This document shows, piece after piece, positions 51,265-60,182 of a stretch of 64,000 bases of DNA (the first letter of the stretch is position 1; each line of letters begins with the position of its first letter). The DNA comes from Verrucomicrobiaceae bacterium. Lineage in GTDB: Bacteria > Verrucomicrobiota > Verrucomicrobiia > Verrucomicrobiales > Verrucomicrobiaceae. The translations under genes and the position numbers were made by a program. Location of the stretch: contig JAIXZA010000165.1 of the NCBI GenBank assembly GCA_027489965.1, forward strand, positions 1-64,000, in the 5' to 3' direction. Below the pieces are notes generated by a model. The model did not search any database. It saw only the letters and a list, made by a program, of their open reading frames with translations, and was not told where the DNA came from.

Positions 51265-52020
51265 ATGTCTATTCAAACTTCATTGGAGCAGCGTGTTGGA
51301 ATTGTCACTGGAGGTGCTCGCGGCATTGGCTATTCGATCGCTGAGCGTTTGCTCAAAGAAGGTGCATCCGTTTGTCTTTGGGACATGGATGCAGCAACTC
51401 TGGCTGAAGCCAAAACATCTCTCGGATATCCTGAAAAGGTTTCCACAGCTCAGGTCGATGTCACACGGGAAGCATCTGTCGCGGCTGCGGTGCAGTCCAC
51501 GCTCAGTACTTGGGGGAAGATCGATCTTTTAATCAACAATGCCGGTATTGCAGGAAATAACGCCAAGCTTTGGGAAATGTCTCCAGGGGATTGGCAGCGC
51601 GTAATCGATATCAATTTGACGGGCCCCTTCCTGACCTGCAGGGCAGTGGTTCCGCAGCTATTGAAAAACGGTTACGGTCGCATTGTCAATATTGCCTCCA
51701 TTGCTGGTAAGGAAGGCAACCCCAACGCATCTCACTACAGCGCATCCAAGGCTGGCGTCATCGCGCTGACGAAGAGTCTGGGAAAGGAGTTGGCCACTTC
51801 TAATATTCTTGTCAATTGCATCACGCCAGCGGTCATCGAGACGGACATCCTTCAGCAATGCACACCTGAACATGTGCAATACATGCTATCAAAAATTCCC
51901 ATGAACCGCTTTGGTCAAAAGCACGAGGCGGCAGCGCTTGTAGCTTGGCTCTGTTCTGAGGATTGCTCTTTTACTACAGGTGCGGTTTTTGACCTCTCTG
52001 GCGGACGTGCGACCTATTAA
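51265..52020 (+). CDS. Short-chain dehydrogenase/reductase
   Basis: The 251-residue protein has the classical SDR layout: TGGARGIGYSIAERL (NAD(P) loop), NNAGIAGNN, an active-site Ser in NIASIAGKEGN, then SHYSASKAGVIALTKSL with the YxxxK pair, and a substrate lid. The closest known groups are FabG-type reductases and sugar dehydrogenases. The following gene encodes a sugar-isomerase-type TIM barrel (51 bp gap), so a sugar-catabolic role is more likely than fatty-acid synthesis. No cofactor preference is certain; Asp at the end of strand 2 (LWDMDAAT) suggests NAD. Confidence 0.88.
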   Translation: MSIQTSLEQRVGIVTGGARGIGYSIAERLLKEGASVCLWDMDAATLAEAKTSLGYPEKVSTAQVDVTREASVAAAVQSTLSTWGKIDLLINNAGIAGNNAKLWEMSPGDWQRVIDINLTGPFLTCRAVVPQLLKNGYGRIVNIASIAGKEGNPNASHYSASKAGVIALTKSLGKELATSNILVNCITPAVIETDILQQCTPEHVQYMLSKIPMNRFGQKHEAAALVAWLCSEDCSFTTGAVFDLSGGRATY

Positions 52021-52070
52021 TTTTGAGTTCCATGATTGACGTGAAGCCACTCAGGTTAAATCGTTGAATC

Positions 52071-53156
52071 ATGCTTCGCCGACAACTGCTCCTCTGCTTG
52101 CCGGTATTGCTGGCACCTAGCAGATCTTCATTTGCTGCTACCTTTAAAGGTCAGCGTTTAGGCTTGGCGATACAGTCCTATGCTCACCGCTGGAAGGGAA
52201 ACCATTCCAGTATTAAATTCCCTGCCTTTCGTGATGTGTTAGATGTGATGGATCATGGTAGAGAGATCGGTGTCGGCAGTTTGCAAATCAGCGTGGCCGA
52301 CTGGGATCGCGATCTTGCCCAACAGGTGCGGGCTTCTTCCGAGTCTTATGACATGAAAGTCGAAGGCAGCTTGAGGCTTCCTCAGGCTGTCGGAGATGTG
52401 GACCGCTTTACCCGTGAACTCAGAATCGGAAAAGAAGCTGGGATTACGATCTTTCACTCGGTCCTAGGACCTCGGCGTTATGAGGCCTTCTCGAAGCTGT
52501 CAGATTTTGAGCAGTGGAAAGGCACGGTGCGCCGAACTCTGGAATGGGCTGAGATTGTTGCTCGTAAAGTAGGTGTGAAGATCGCGATTGAAAATCATCA
52601 GGATTTTCAGGTCACCGAATGGCTTGAGCTGATGAAGGCCATCTCCAGTTCACAGGTTGGTATGTGCCTGGACACAAGTAGCAGCTTGGGCCTTTTGGAA
52701 TTGCCCCTTGAGACCGTTCGCCAGCTGGCGCCCTACACTTTTTCTGTACACTTATCAGACCTGGCTGTGCATCAAGTGGAAGACGGATTTGAGATGGCTA
52801 CAGCGCCGCTTGGACAAGGCATTTTGGATCTTCCTGAAGTGCTCAACATTCTGCGCAGCGAAGCACCACGAGTGGAATATCATTTGAAGATGCCTACAAT
52901 TGATGCTCAACACATTCCCTGTTTGCGTGATTCTTATTGGGAGACAATGCCTAACAAATCAGGTGTCGATCTGGCCAGAGCTCTGGCGCTAGTTCAAAAA
53001 TGCGGACTCCCCAAGCTCCCTCAAATCTCCAGTATTTCAGAGCAAGGAAAGCTGGTTTTGGAGGAGAAAAACATCCTGGACAGTTTTCACCATGCCGCCA
53101 ACTCACTGGGCTTTTACCAAATCCAGATCATGAAGGCGCAGGCAGAGGATCATTAA
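52071..53156 (+). CDS. Secreted sugar-phosphate isomerase/epimerase-like TIM-barrel protein
   Basis: The 361-residue protein has an apparent signal peptide (LLLCLPVLLAPSRSSFA) and an AP-endonuclease-2-like TIM barrel. Putative metal ligands lie in VKIAIENHQDF (Glu), MCLDTSSSLGL (Asp) and FSVHLSDLAV (His). Related proteins are xylose-isomerase-like sugar isomerases, often exported in Verrucomicrobia and Planctomycetes. It follows the SDR gene and probably acts in the same sugar pathway. The substrate is unknown. Confidence 0.82.
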   Translation: MLRRQLLLCLPVLLAPSRSSFAATFKGQRLGLAIQSYAHRWKGNHSSIKFPAFRDVLDVMDHGREIGVGSLQISVADWDRDLAQQVRASSESYDMKVEGSLRLPQAVGDVDRFTRELRIGKEAGITIFHSVLGPRRYEAFSKLSDFEQWKGTVRRTLEWAEIVARKVGVKIAIENHQDFQVTEWLELMKAISSSQVGMCLDTSSSLGLLELPLETVRQLAPYTFSVHLSDLAVHQVEDGFEMATAPLGQGILDLPEVLNILRSEAPRVEYHLKMPTIDAQHIPCLRDSYWETMPNKSGVDLARALALVQKCGLPKLPQISSISEQGKLVLEEKNILDSFHHAANSLGFYQIQIMKAQAEDH

Positions 53157-53166
53157 AAACAATGGC

Positions 53167-54588
53167 TTATTTGCTGCGATGCTTGGCAAAGATGGCAAGA
53201 GTGCGGTTACGCTCCGTCGTGTGATCCACCATCGGCAACGGATACCCTGGCGCCAATGCACGCCCGTCTTTAGGGGGGGATTGAAATAGCTCAGAAGACA
53301 CTGACTTTAACTCAGGCACCCATTGGCGGATATACTCACCTTTGGGATCATAACTCTTGGTTTGCGTCCATGGATTCTGAATTCGGAAATAAGGTGCAGC
53401 ATCGGCTCCTGTGCCCGCACTCCATTGCCAGCCGCCATTGTTGCTAGCGTTTTCCCCATCCACGAGATGCTGCATGAAAAAGCTCTCACCGAGCTTCCAA
53501 TGACAATGCAGGTCCTTGGTGAGAAACATGGAGACGATCATGCGCACGCGATTGTGCATGAAACCTGTGTTGAGCAATTCCCTCATGCCAGCGTCCACGA
53601 TTGGAAAACCCGTCATGCCTCGGCTCCAGGCTTGAAAAGCTTCGTCGGTTCCCGGCCAGGGCATGCCTCTGAAATCCGCTGAAAACTCCTCTTCAAAGAC
53701 ACTGGGATAGAACCACAGGATGGCCAAGTAAAACTCACGCCAGGCCAGTTCCTTGATGTAGGTCTCTATGGAGGTCCGAGCGTCGGTTGTTTCAGCTTCA
53801 CTGGCGGCTGCCATGCAGCGGGCATACAGCTCACGAATGGAGATGAGGCCAAATCGTAAATCCTGACCCAATCGTGAAGTGCTCACGCCTGCTGGGATGT
53901 TTCGTTTTTGTGCATAGCTCATCAAGGTTCGGTTCTCGATGAAGGTCTTCATGCGCTCTCTTGCAGCTCTCTCCCCTGGAGCCGGCAAATGAGCTGAGGT
54001 GGCTGAGAGCCCCCAATGAGCAAGCGTTGGCAGTTCCAAGCTGGAGATCGAAGAAGCTGGCACTGCCCCCAATGATTTGGGTCTGCCCAGAGCTGCCGTT
54101 TTATCCAGAGATAGCCAGTTTTTTGAGTAGGGGGTATAAACTCGATAGGGGCCACCGCTGCCGGTTTGCACCTCATCAGCCTCATGCAAGACACGGTCTT
54201 TGTATCCATGAAAGGCGACTGAGTATTTCGCGCAGACAGATTGAACCTTTCGTTCCATCTTGCGACCATAAGGATCGTAATCGCGATTGTAAAAAACGGC
54301 GCTGGCTTTGGTCTCGATGATCAGCTTTTCGATCTCTAAATCAGCCTGGCCTGAGCGCAAAATGAGCCTGCTGCCAAGTGTCTCTAGATTCTTTGATAGC
54401 GCCTCCAAACAACCACATAAAAATTGCTGCCTAATGCTGCCGGTCCACTGGTGGGCCTTTTTCCAATCGCTCAGCACATAGACCGGTATCACCTGTGCGG
54501 CCTCTTTGACCGCTGCATTGAGGGCAGTGTTGTCGGTGAGTCTCAGATCTCGGCGAAACCAATGGATGACGCTGGCGTGTTTAGGCAT
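53167..54588 (-). CDS. phrB: Deoxyribodipyrimidine photolyase
   Basis: The 473-residue protein has the N-terminal antenna domain (VIHWFRRDLRLTDNTAL) and the C-terminal FAD domain. The latter has ELAWREFYLAILW, GMRELLNTGFMHNRVRMIV and NNGGWQWSAGTGADAAPY, then FRIQNPWTQTKSYDP. These match class I CPD photolyases, which use blue light to split cyclobutane pyrimidine dimers. Trp residues of the electron-transfer path are present in the last block. It is convergent with the TIM-barrel gene, 10 bp away. Confidence 0.95.
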   Translation of the reverse strand: MPKHASVIHWFRRDLRLTDNTALNAAVKEAAQVIPVYVLSDWKKAHQWTGSIRQQFLCGCLEALSKNLETLGSRLILRSGQADLEIEKLIIETKASAVFYNRDYDPYGRKMERKVQSVCAKYSVAFHGYKDRVLHEADEVQTGSGGPYRVYTPYSKNWLSLDKTAALGRPKSLGAVPASSISSLELPTLAHWGLSATSAHLPAPGERAARERMKTFIENRTLMSYAQKRNIPAGVSTSRLGQDLRFGLISIRELYARCMAAASEAETTDARTSIETYIKELAWREFYLAILWFYPSVFEEEFSADFRGMPWPGTDEAFQAWSRGMTGFPIVDAGMRELLNTGFMHNRVRMIVSMFLTKDLHCHWKLGESFFMQHLVDGENASNNGGWQWSAGTGADAAPYFRIQNPWTQTKSYDPKGEYIRQWVPELKSVSSELFQSPPKDGRALAPGYPLPMVDHTTERNRTLAIFAKHRSK

Positions 54589-54630
54589 AGGATCATCATA
54601 CGCTAGGCCAAGCCTTGAGGTTGTAGCTGT

Positions 54631-55068
54631 TTACAGCAATTGTGCCGTAACTTGCATCAGGATGCTCTCCTGCTTCTGCGCCATATCCTTTGCTTCCGCT
54701 TCCTCGTGGTCATCCCAGCCACCTAGATGCATGAGTCCATGAATAAGATAGAGTGCTAGTTCCTGATCGAATGTCTGGCCGTGCTCGGCACCTTGTCGGA
54801 CGGCCGTATCAGCGCTAACGAGGATTTCTCCATGATGAAAGGTGATCACATCTGTCGGGGTCGGATCATCCAGGAACTCAGCGTGCACACGACTGATTTC
54901 GGCGTCGCTGATGATGGTGAATTCGATCTCATCAAGATTCAGCAAAGGGGCCTCAGGTGACTTAGCTTCGGCTATGCAGAGCGGTAGCGCTGCTTTGATG
55001 ACTTTTCTGAGCCAGGGAAGACTAGTCTGATGTTGCCGCTGGCGGTTGTAGAGTTTTAAGGAAGGCAT
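54631..55068 (-). CDS. ybeY: Endoribonuclease YbeY
   Basis: The 145-residue protein has the metal-binding motif HGLMHLGGWDDH (the H3xH5xH pattern) and the upstream LDDPTPTDVITF block. YbeY is a zinc-dependent RNase acting in 16S rRNA maturation and ribosome quality control. Its start overlaps the stop of the HD-protein gene (TGATG at 55070-55066). The order phoH-HD protein-ybeY is widely conserved. Confidence 0.94.
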   Translation of the reverse strand: MPSLKLYNRQRQHQTSLPWLRKVIKAALPLCIAEAKSPEAPLLNLDEIEFTIISDAEISRVHAEFLDDPTPTDVITFHHGEILVSADTAVRQGAEHGQTFDQELALYLIHGLMHLGGWDDHEEAEAKDMAQKQESILMQVTAQLL

Positions 55069-56768
55069 CAGGCGGCAGACGCAGGAGGTTTCCGCGTAGG
55101 CCGCTTCTTTTTCTCATGGCCTTCAAGATTCAAACTTGTCGTGTAAGGTAACTGTATAGCGGTGGTGCGACTATCTAGCGCACTGGTGATGGCCCCATCC
55201 TTATTGACGTTAAAGCTCGTGGTCGGAGTCTCTGTGGCCTTTTGATATTTAATGCGGCTATGCATCATACTCAAAAGGGTCTTCACAAAACTTGCCTTTA
55301 CCTTGGCAAGCTCGGCAATGGTGAGATCGCACTCATCAAGCTGTCCATCCAGCATGCGATTCTGAACCAACTCATCAACCAAGGTCTCTACACGGGAAGC
55401 ATTGGGTTTTTCCAGAACGCGAGAGGCGCTCTCAACGGCATCTGCCAGTGAAATGATGGCGGACTCTTTGAATTGGGGTCTTGGACCTGGATAACGGAAA
55501 ACTTCCTCGCTGACTTGCGGCACGTCGTCTTCCTTGGATTTACCTTCTTCGACCAGTCGCAGCATTTGTGCTTTTTGATCAAGCGCACGCTTATAAAAAT
55601 ACCAGGCCAATGAGGTGCCATGATGTTGTTCAATCACATCGATGATGCTGCAATTCAGCTTGTGCTTGATAGCCAAATCCACGCCATCTTTAACGTGAGC
55701 GATCAATATCAGTGCACTCATGCGAGCGGTCAGATCCTCATGAGGGTTGATCGCCGGATCCATGTTTTCGATGAAGTACTCGGGCTTGGTCAGCTTGCCG
55801 ATGTCATGAAAGTAAGCGCAAACGCGCGTCATTCCCGCATTCGCTCCGATGGCCTCGGCGGCTGCTTCAGACAGGTTGGCAACAACCAAGCTATGATGGT
55901 AGGTGCCTGGAGCTTCAATGCTCAAACGCTTCATCAGTGGATGATTCAAATCTGCCTGCTCCAGCCAAGACACTTCAGTCGTGACACCAAAGAGGCTTTC
56001 AATCACAGGCATGCCACCACCGACGATTAATCCGGTCAGAACTCCAACCGCGAAAGGAATCCCAACGATACGACTAATCGTGGCTGATTCGATGGCACCG
56101 GAAGTTTCATGCAATAGGAGGGAAAATAAAGCTGCGGCCGTGCCGATGTAGAGACCTGCCATGACCAATCGATTCCTGCGGCGTACGCGTTTGGTGAATA
56201 GCACCACCAGAAACCCGACCAGAGATGAGCAGGCCAGATAAGTCAGTGGATTGATGCTGGCAAAGACCATTGCACCCAAAAGAGTTGAGTAGATGGCCCC
56301 AAAAAGCCCAATTTTGCGACCCAAAATGACTGACAACACCATGGGACAAAGAGCATGGGGCAATGCTAAAATAAGCAGCGCACCGCTCCAGCTATTTTGA
56401 TTGCCAAAGTCTGTCATGGCCACGCTAGCGCCTAGCTGCAGCAATAAGGTGCCGAGAACCAAAACAAGCTCTGTGTTGTCCGCGACCTCTTCACGCAGTG
56501 CTACTAGCAGGTGCACCACCATGGCTCCCGCGATGACGGCTGCACAGAGGTAAGCCGTCACCTGAGGCTGCACAGTTCCAGGCACCGCTGCGGCGGCAAG
56601 CTTCATGAGGAACCCAATCGCTAGGAAAAAAAGCACATAGACACCAACCGTCGCTGCTGGATGGGTGCGCAACTCATCGACCAAGTCGCCTTCCTGGTGT
56701 TTGCGACGTTTTTTGCCACAAGAAAGACCTTCTCGTTGTAGTTTTGCCCGGCGAATGGATTCAAACAT
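55068..56768 (-). CDS. 7TM-HD family membrane phosphohydrolase (PgpH-like), shortened N-terminus
   Basis: The 566-residue protein has an N-terminal series of about six to seven membrane helices and a C-terminal HD domain. The metal residues are in TYHHSLVVANL and CAYFHDIGKLTKPEYFIEN, and further motifs in VIEQHHGTSLAW. In PgpH the HD domain cleaves c-di-AMP. Full PgpH proteins also have a large extracellular domain before the helices; here the helices start by residue 40, so that domain is missing. It is coupled to ybeY and preceded by phoH. Confidence 0.88.
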   Translation of the reverse strand: MFESIRRAKLQREGLSCGKKRRKHQEGDLVDELRTHPAATVGVYVLFFLAIGFLMKLAAAAVPGTVQPQVTAYLCAAVIAGAMVVHLLVALREEVADNTELVLVLGTLLLQLGASVAMTDFGNQNSWSGALLILALPHALCPMVLSVILGRKIGLFGAIYSTLLGAMVFASINPLTYLACSSLVGFLVVLFTKRVRRRNRLVMAGLYIGTAAALFSLLLHETSGAIESATISRIVGIPFAVGVLTGLIVGGGMPVIESLFGVTTEVSWLEQADLNHPLMKRLSIEAPGTYHHSLVVANLSEAAAEAIGANAGMTRVCAYFHDIGKLTKPEYFIENMDPAINPHEDLTARMSALILIAHVKDGVDLAIKHKLNCSIIDVIEQHHGTSLAWYFYKRALDQKAQMLRLVEEGKSKEDDVPQVSEEVFRYPGPRPQFKESAIISLADAVESASRVLEKPNASRVETLVDELVQNRMLDGQLDECDLTIAELAKVKASFVKTLLSMMHSRIKYQKATETPTTSFNVNKDGAITSALDSRTTAIQLPYTTSLNLEGHEKKKRPTRKPPASAA

Positions 56769-56841
56769 CGGTGTAGTGTGTGGGGAAGATCTGGGTCAAA
56801 AAGCTAACACATTTTGCTGGTCGGACAAGAAACGTTTCGCT

Positions 56842-57843
56842 TCATTTATTGTTCGCTTGAGCAGTCTTCTCAAATTTGACTTCATCCATGGCTTTTCGGT
56901 GTCGATCATACGCTTCGATGATACGCTGCACGACTGGTAAGCGCACAATGTCCTTGGCCAAAAAGCTCACAAATTTCACTCCAGGAACCCCTTGAAGGAC
57001 TTCCACAGCTTCTCGCAGACCTGATTTCACATGTCTGCGTAGGTCTACCTGGGACGGATCTCCCGTGATTACGCAGCGAGCCCCTTCTCCTAGGCGGGTC
57101 AGAAACATCAGCATCTGCTCAGTCGTGGTGTTTTGTGCCTCGTCCAAAATGATGAACGCATTTTTCAATGTTCGCCCGCGCATGTAGGCAAGGGGAGCGA
57201 TTTCGATGGCCCCTTTTTCGATGAGTCGCTCGGCTTCTTCCAGTTCCATCATCTCATACAGAGCATCGTATAAGGGGCGCAGATAAGGAAAGATCTTCTC
57301 TTTTAAGTCGCCTGGGAGAAACCCCAGCGCTTCTCCTGCTTCCACTGCGGGGCGAGTTAGAATGAGCCTCTGCACTGACTTTTCTCGGAGTAAATGCAAA
57401 CCATGAGCCATGGCCAGATAGGTTTTGCCCGTTCCTGCAGGTCCGACACCAAAGACGACCTCGTGATCCCTCATCGCTTGCACATAGCCGATCTGACTGC
57501 GGGTCTTGGCTAAAACTGGCGGCTTCTTGTTTGAGGTCGTCAGCTTCAGCATCATGATTGATTCTGCGGGCTGATCTCCTTGCTCCGTCTGTACACTTTC
57601 GGCGACTAACCGAATCATGGCAGGGGAAATGTCACCGCCTTGGCGGCCGACTTTTTCCAACTGTACAAAAACATCTCGCGTCGCCTGCACTGCTGCTGCT
57701 TCGCCATCGATCCGCACCCAGCTATCTCGGGAGGTCAAATGTACCCCAAAGATGTCAGCGATCACGCGCAGCCCAGCAAGATCATGCCCCACCAGCTTTT
57801 GAAGAAACTGAGGGGATTCATACGTAAGTGTTTCTAGGGCCAT
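56842..57843 (-). CDS. phoH: PhoH-family ATPase
   Basis: The 333-residue protein has an N-terminal KH-like small domain, then the PhoH motifs TRSQIGYVQAMRDHEVVFG, Walker A GPAGTGKTYLAM, TRPAVEAGEALGFLPGDL and Walker B-like FIILDEAQNTT. PhoH-like ATPases often adjoin ybeY and act in RNA processing. The gene is followed by the HD protein and ybeY, the usual cluster. Confidence 0.94.
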   Translation of the reverse strand: MALETLTYESPQFLQKLVGHDLAGLRVIADIFGVHLTSRDSWVRIDGEAAAVQATRDVFVQLEKVGRQGGDISPAMIRLVAESVQTEQGDQPAESIMMLKLTTSNKKPPVLAKTRSQIGYVQAMRDHEVVFGVGPAGTGKTYLAMAHGLHLLREKSVQRLILTRPAVEAGEALGFLPGDLKEKIFPYLRPLYDALYEMMELEEAERLIEKGAIEIAPLAYMRGRTLKNAFIILDEAQNTTTEQMLMFLTRLGEGARCVITGDPSQVDLRRHVKSGLREAVEVLQGVPGVKFVSFLAKDIVRLPVVQRIIEAYDRHRKAMDEVKFEKTAQANNK

Positions 57844-57935
57844 ACGCCGATAACAAAAAGGCAGAATCGTGAGTCGTTAAAGCCGGTTGATAAAGAATCC
57901 GGCAAAGATCTAAGGCAGCGTGAAAATGTCGCAGA

Positions 57936-58388
57936 TCAACGGTAACCGTAAGCCAATGCCCAGAATAGACCGACTTCTTTTTTCGAAGTCACCGAGAAAA
58001 CAATGCTATAGGTGCCAGTCTTGGGCGGATTGACTCGAACACTGGCAAACATGCCGCTGGATTTGGAATCGATGGTGATTTCCTTGCCTTTTTCATCCAG
58101 AACTTTCAGCTCAAACGTGACATCTTCGTTGGCAGTGCCTAACCAAAAGGCGTATTCATTACCTTTGAACATCTGGTGTTTAATCATGAGCTTCTGGCCA
58201 CTTTTGACCTCACCATTCCAGTAATCTTCCCGCACGATAAAGCCCTGCTCGACAAACGGCATCGCAGCTTCCATGGCGAAACCATGGGCATCATCGACGG
58301 TGCCATGGCTGAGTGTTGCCGTGAAGCACATGGCAGCATAGGCAAGCACTGCTGAATACTGACGAAAATGACGAGTGTAGAATGTCAT
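57936..58388 (-). CDS. Small secreted protein of unknown function
   Basis: The 150-residue protein has an N-terminal signal (LAYAAMCFTATLSHG) and a compact beta-rich domain with EYAFWLGTANEDVTFELKVL and PKTGTYSIVFSV. This resembles PPC-type or C2-like domains of secreted proteins. I cannot name the family. It lies between phoH and a second secreted-protein gene, both on the minus strand. Confidence 0.65.
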   Translation of the reverse strand: MTFYTRHFRQYSAVLAYAAMCFTATLSHGTVDDAHGFAMEAAMPFVEQGFIVREDYWNGEVKSGQKLMIKHQMFKGNEYAFWLGTANEDVTFELKVLDEKGKEITIDSKSSGMFASVRVNPPKTGTYSIVFSVTSKKEVGLFWALAYGYR

Positions 58389-58428
58389 GGGAGCAGATCT
58401 GAAGAGGTTCTAGAGCTTGGGAAGAGCG

Positions 58429-59253
58429 TTATTTGGCAGCTTTGATCGCACTCAGCAGATCATCACAAGTCCTGCCGATGTCGCTCACAGCCTCTTTGGT
58501 GAAGCCATCAACCGCGCCTTCCATCTTCGCTAAGATGCCGGTCAAACCTTTGGAGATTTCAGAAACAATGGCGTGTCCCTTCATGCTTGGTCCCATCTTA
58601 CTGATGGTGGCAAGGAAATGTTCGACAAGCATCGGCTGATTCAGCAACTCAGCTCTATCCGCTGAGAAATTCTTGCCGACGACAGAAGTCACACTGGCCG
58701 TGCCGCGTAACCATCCGCCCATGCTCACGCATTGGGAAAGATCCACATCTTTCATCTGCTCCATGGAGTCACGCACCGTCTTTTGAGTTTGGTCGAATTC
58801 TTTGCGGATCGCACTCCAGTGTTCCTTGTCCGCAGCATCAAGAATTGCTTGGGCATGAGGGCGGACCGCTTTGATCAGTCCCAGCGCCGTGGCTAGATCA
58901 ATGACTTCACGACCGATATCTTTGACCTTCTCTTTATCCTCAGCCTGCACGGATACAAATCCCTCTGCCACCACCAGTCCGAACATCAGAGCCAACTTCG
59001 TGCGGTCAGAAGATTTAGGGAAGTCCACATCGCGTAACTCTTGGCGCCAGTTGGGTTCGCCCAATTTGTCCAGCACGCTAAAGACTTCACTTGGAACCGG
59101 CACCACCACATCATCGACAACTTGCCCTGGGAAAGCCTGTGGATCAAACTCTTGCACTGTAGCCTTGGCCGACTCAGCGCGCAGGACCGATGTGGGGTAG
59201 AAAGCCGAAGCCAAAGCCAAGACCGTAAGAAAGCGGAAAGAGGTTCGTGTCAT
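58429..59253 (-). CDS. Secreted protein of unknown function
   Basis: From the ATG at 59253 (MTRTSFRFLTVLALASAFYP) the protein has 274 residues with a clear signal peptide. The rest is largely alpha-helical, with an AADK-type helix (AQAILDAADKEHWSAIRK), DQTQKTVRDSM and a Gly-rich SMGGWLRGTASV. No known domain is evident. The frame stays open upstream to 59487, but that part has no signal peptide at its start and is Pro/Ser-rich, so the later start is preferred. It lies 40 bp upstream of the small secreted-protein gene. Confidence 0.65.
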   Translation of the reverse strand: MTRTSFRFLTVLALASAFYPTSVLRAESAKATVQEFDPQAFPGQVVDDVVVPVPSEVFSVLDKLGEPNWRQELRDVDFPKSSDRTKLALMFGLVVAEGFVSVQAEDKEKVKDIGREVIDLATALGLIKAVRPHAQAILDAADKEHWSAIRKEFDQTQKTVRDSMEQMKDVDLSQCVSMGGWLRGTASVTSVVGKNFSADRAELLNQPMLVEHFLATISKMGPSMKGHAIVSEISKGLTGILAKMEGAVDGFTKEAVSDIGRTCDDLLSAIKAAK

Positions 59254-59368
59254 AATTAATAGAACAAAGACGCGATTCCCCCCAGAGGCAACCCCTTTGA
59301 AGAGCAGTCCTTCATTCCTTCCAAACCTTCCAAAACTCAACAAGTGGGCCTTTACATCAATAAATCGC

Positions 59369-60163
59369 TTAATCCGTGGTATCCACCTCACCACGCCAGG
59401 GGCAGATGCCGCGCTTGGTGGGGGCGGAGGCGAATTCGAGTAGGCGGGATGCGGGCTCGCTCCATTGGCGCTGGTTGGCTGCAGCAATGGCTTGGGTCAT
59501 GTTTTTACCCGAGCAAAAGAGGATATGGAAAAGCTCTTTAATGGAGGCGCGCTGCTCTGTGGTGTAGCCCTGACGCCGGAGGCCGACAATGTTCAGTCCG
59601 GTGATGCGATTGGTGCGCATGGCCGAACTGAAGTGGGGGATATCTTTGCCAAAGCTGCCGTTGCCCTGAATCACACAGGAGTCACCGATGCGGATGAATT
59701 GATGAAACACGGCTCCACCACCGATGAAGGTGTTGCTGCCAACATGGATGTGGCCAGCCAACATGCAGCTATTGGCCAGGATATTTTTACTCCCCAGTTG
59801 CACATCGTGGGCGAGGTGGACACCAACCATAATGAAGTTTCCGTCGCCCAGGGTAGTGGCGCAGCCGGGCTTGCTGCCGCGATGGATTGTGACGTGCTCA
59901 CGAATGACATTTTTGGTGCCTATGACGACGCGGCTGTCTGTTTGGGGATCAAAACCTAGGTCTTGTGGTTCCGTGCCGATAATCGCGGCACGACCAATGA
60001 AGCATTCTGGACCGATTTCGACCTGACCAACGATCTGCGCGTGGGATTCGATCCGGCAACCTGCGGCGATTTTGGCGGGTCCGTCAATGATGACGTAGGG
60101 GCCGATTTCGACACTGGGATCGATCTGAGCGGAAGGGTGAACAACAGCAGTTGAATGAATCAT
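59369..60163 (-). CDS. lpxA: Acyl-ACP-UDP-N-acetylglucosamine O-acyltransferase LpxA
   Basis: The 264-residue protein has left-handed beta-helix hexapeptide repeats (STAVVHPSAQIDPSVEIGPY) and the catalytic His in MVGVHLAHDVQLG. It then shows RIGDSCVIQGNGSFGKDIPH and the C-terminal helical domain (GLRRQGYTTEQRASIKELF). It catalyses the first step of lipid A synthesis, so the organism is a Gram-negative with LPS. It lies 20 bp after the cyclophilin gene on the minus strand. Confidence 0.95.
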   Translation of the reverse strand: MIHSTAVVHPSAQIDPSVEIGPYVIIDGPAKIAAGCRIESHAQIVGQVEIGPECFIGRAAIIGTEPQDLGFDPQTDSRVVIGTKNVIREHVTIHRGSKPGCATTLGDGNFIMVGVHLAHDVQLGSKNILANSCMLAGHIHVGSNTFIGGGAVFHQFIRIGDSCVIQGNGSFGKDIPHFSSAMRTNRITGLNIVGLRRQGYTTEQRASIKELFHILFCSGKNMTQAIAAANQRQWSEPASRLLEFASAPTKRGICPWRGEVDTTD

Positions 60164-60182
60164 GGGTCTGGGACGGAGCGCT

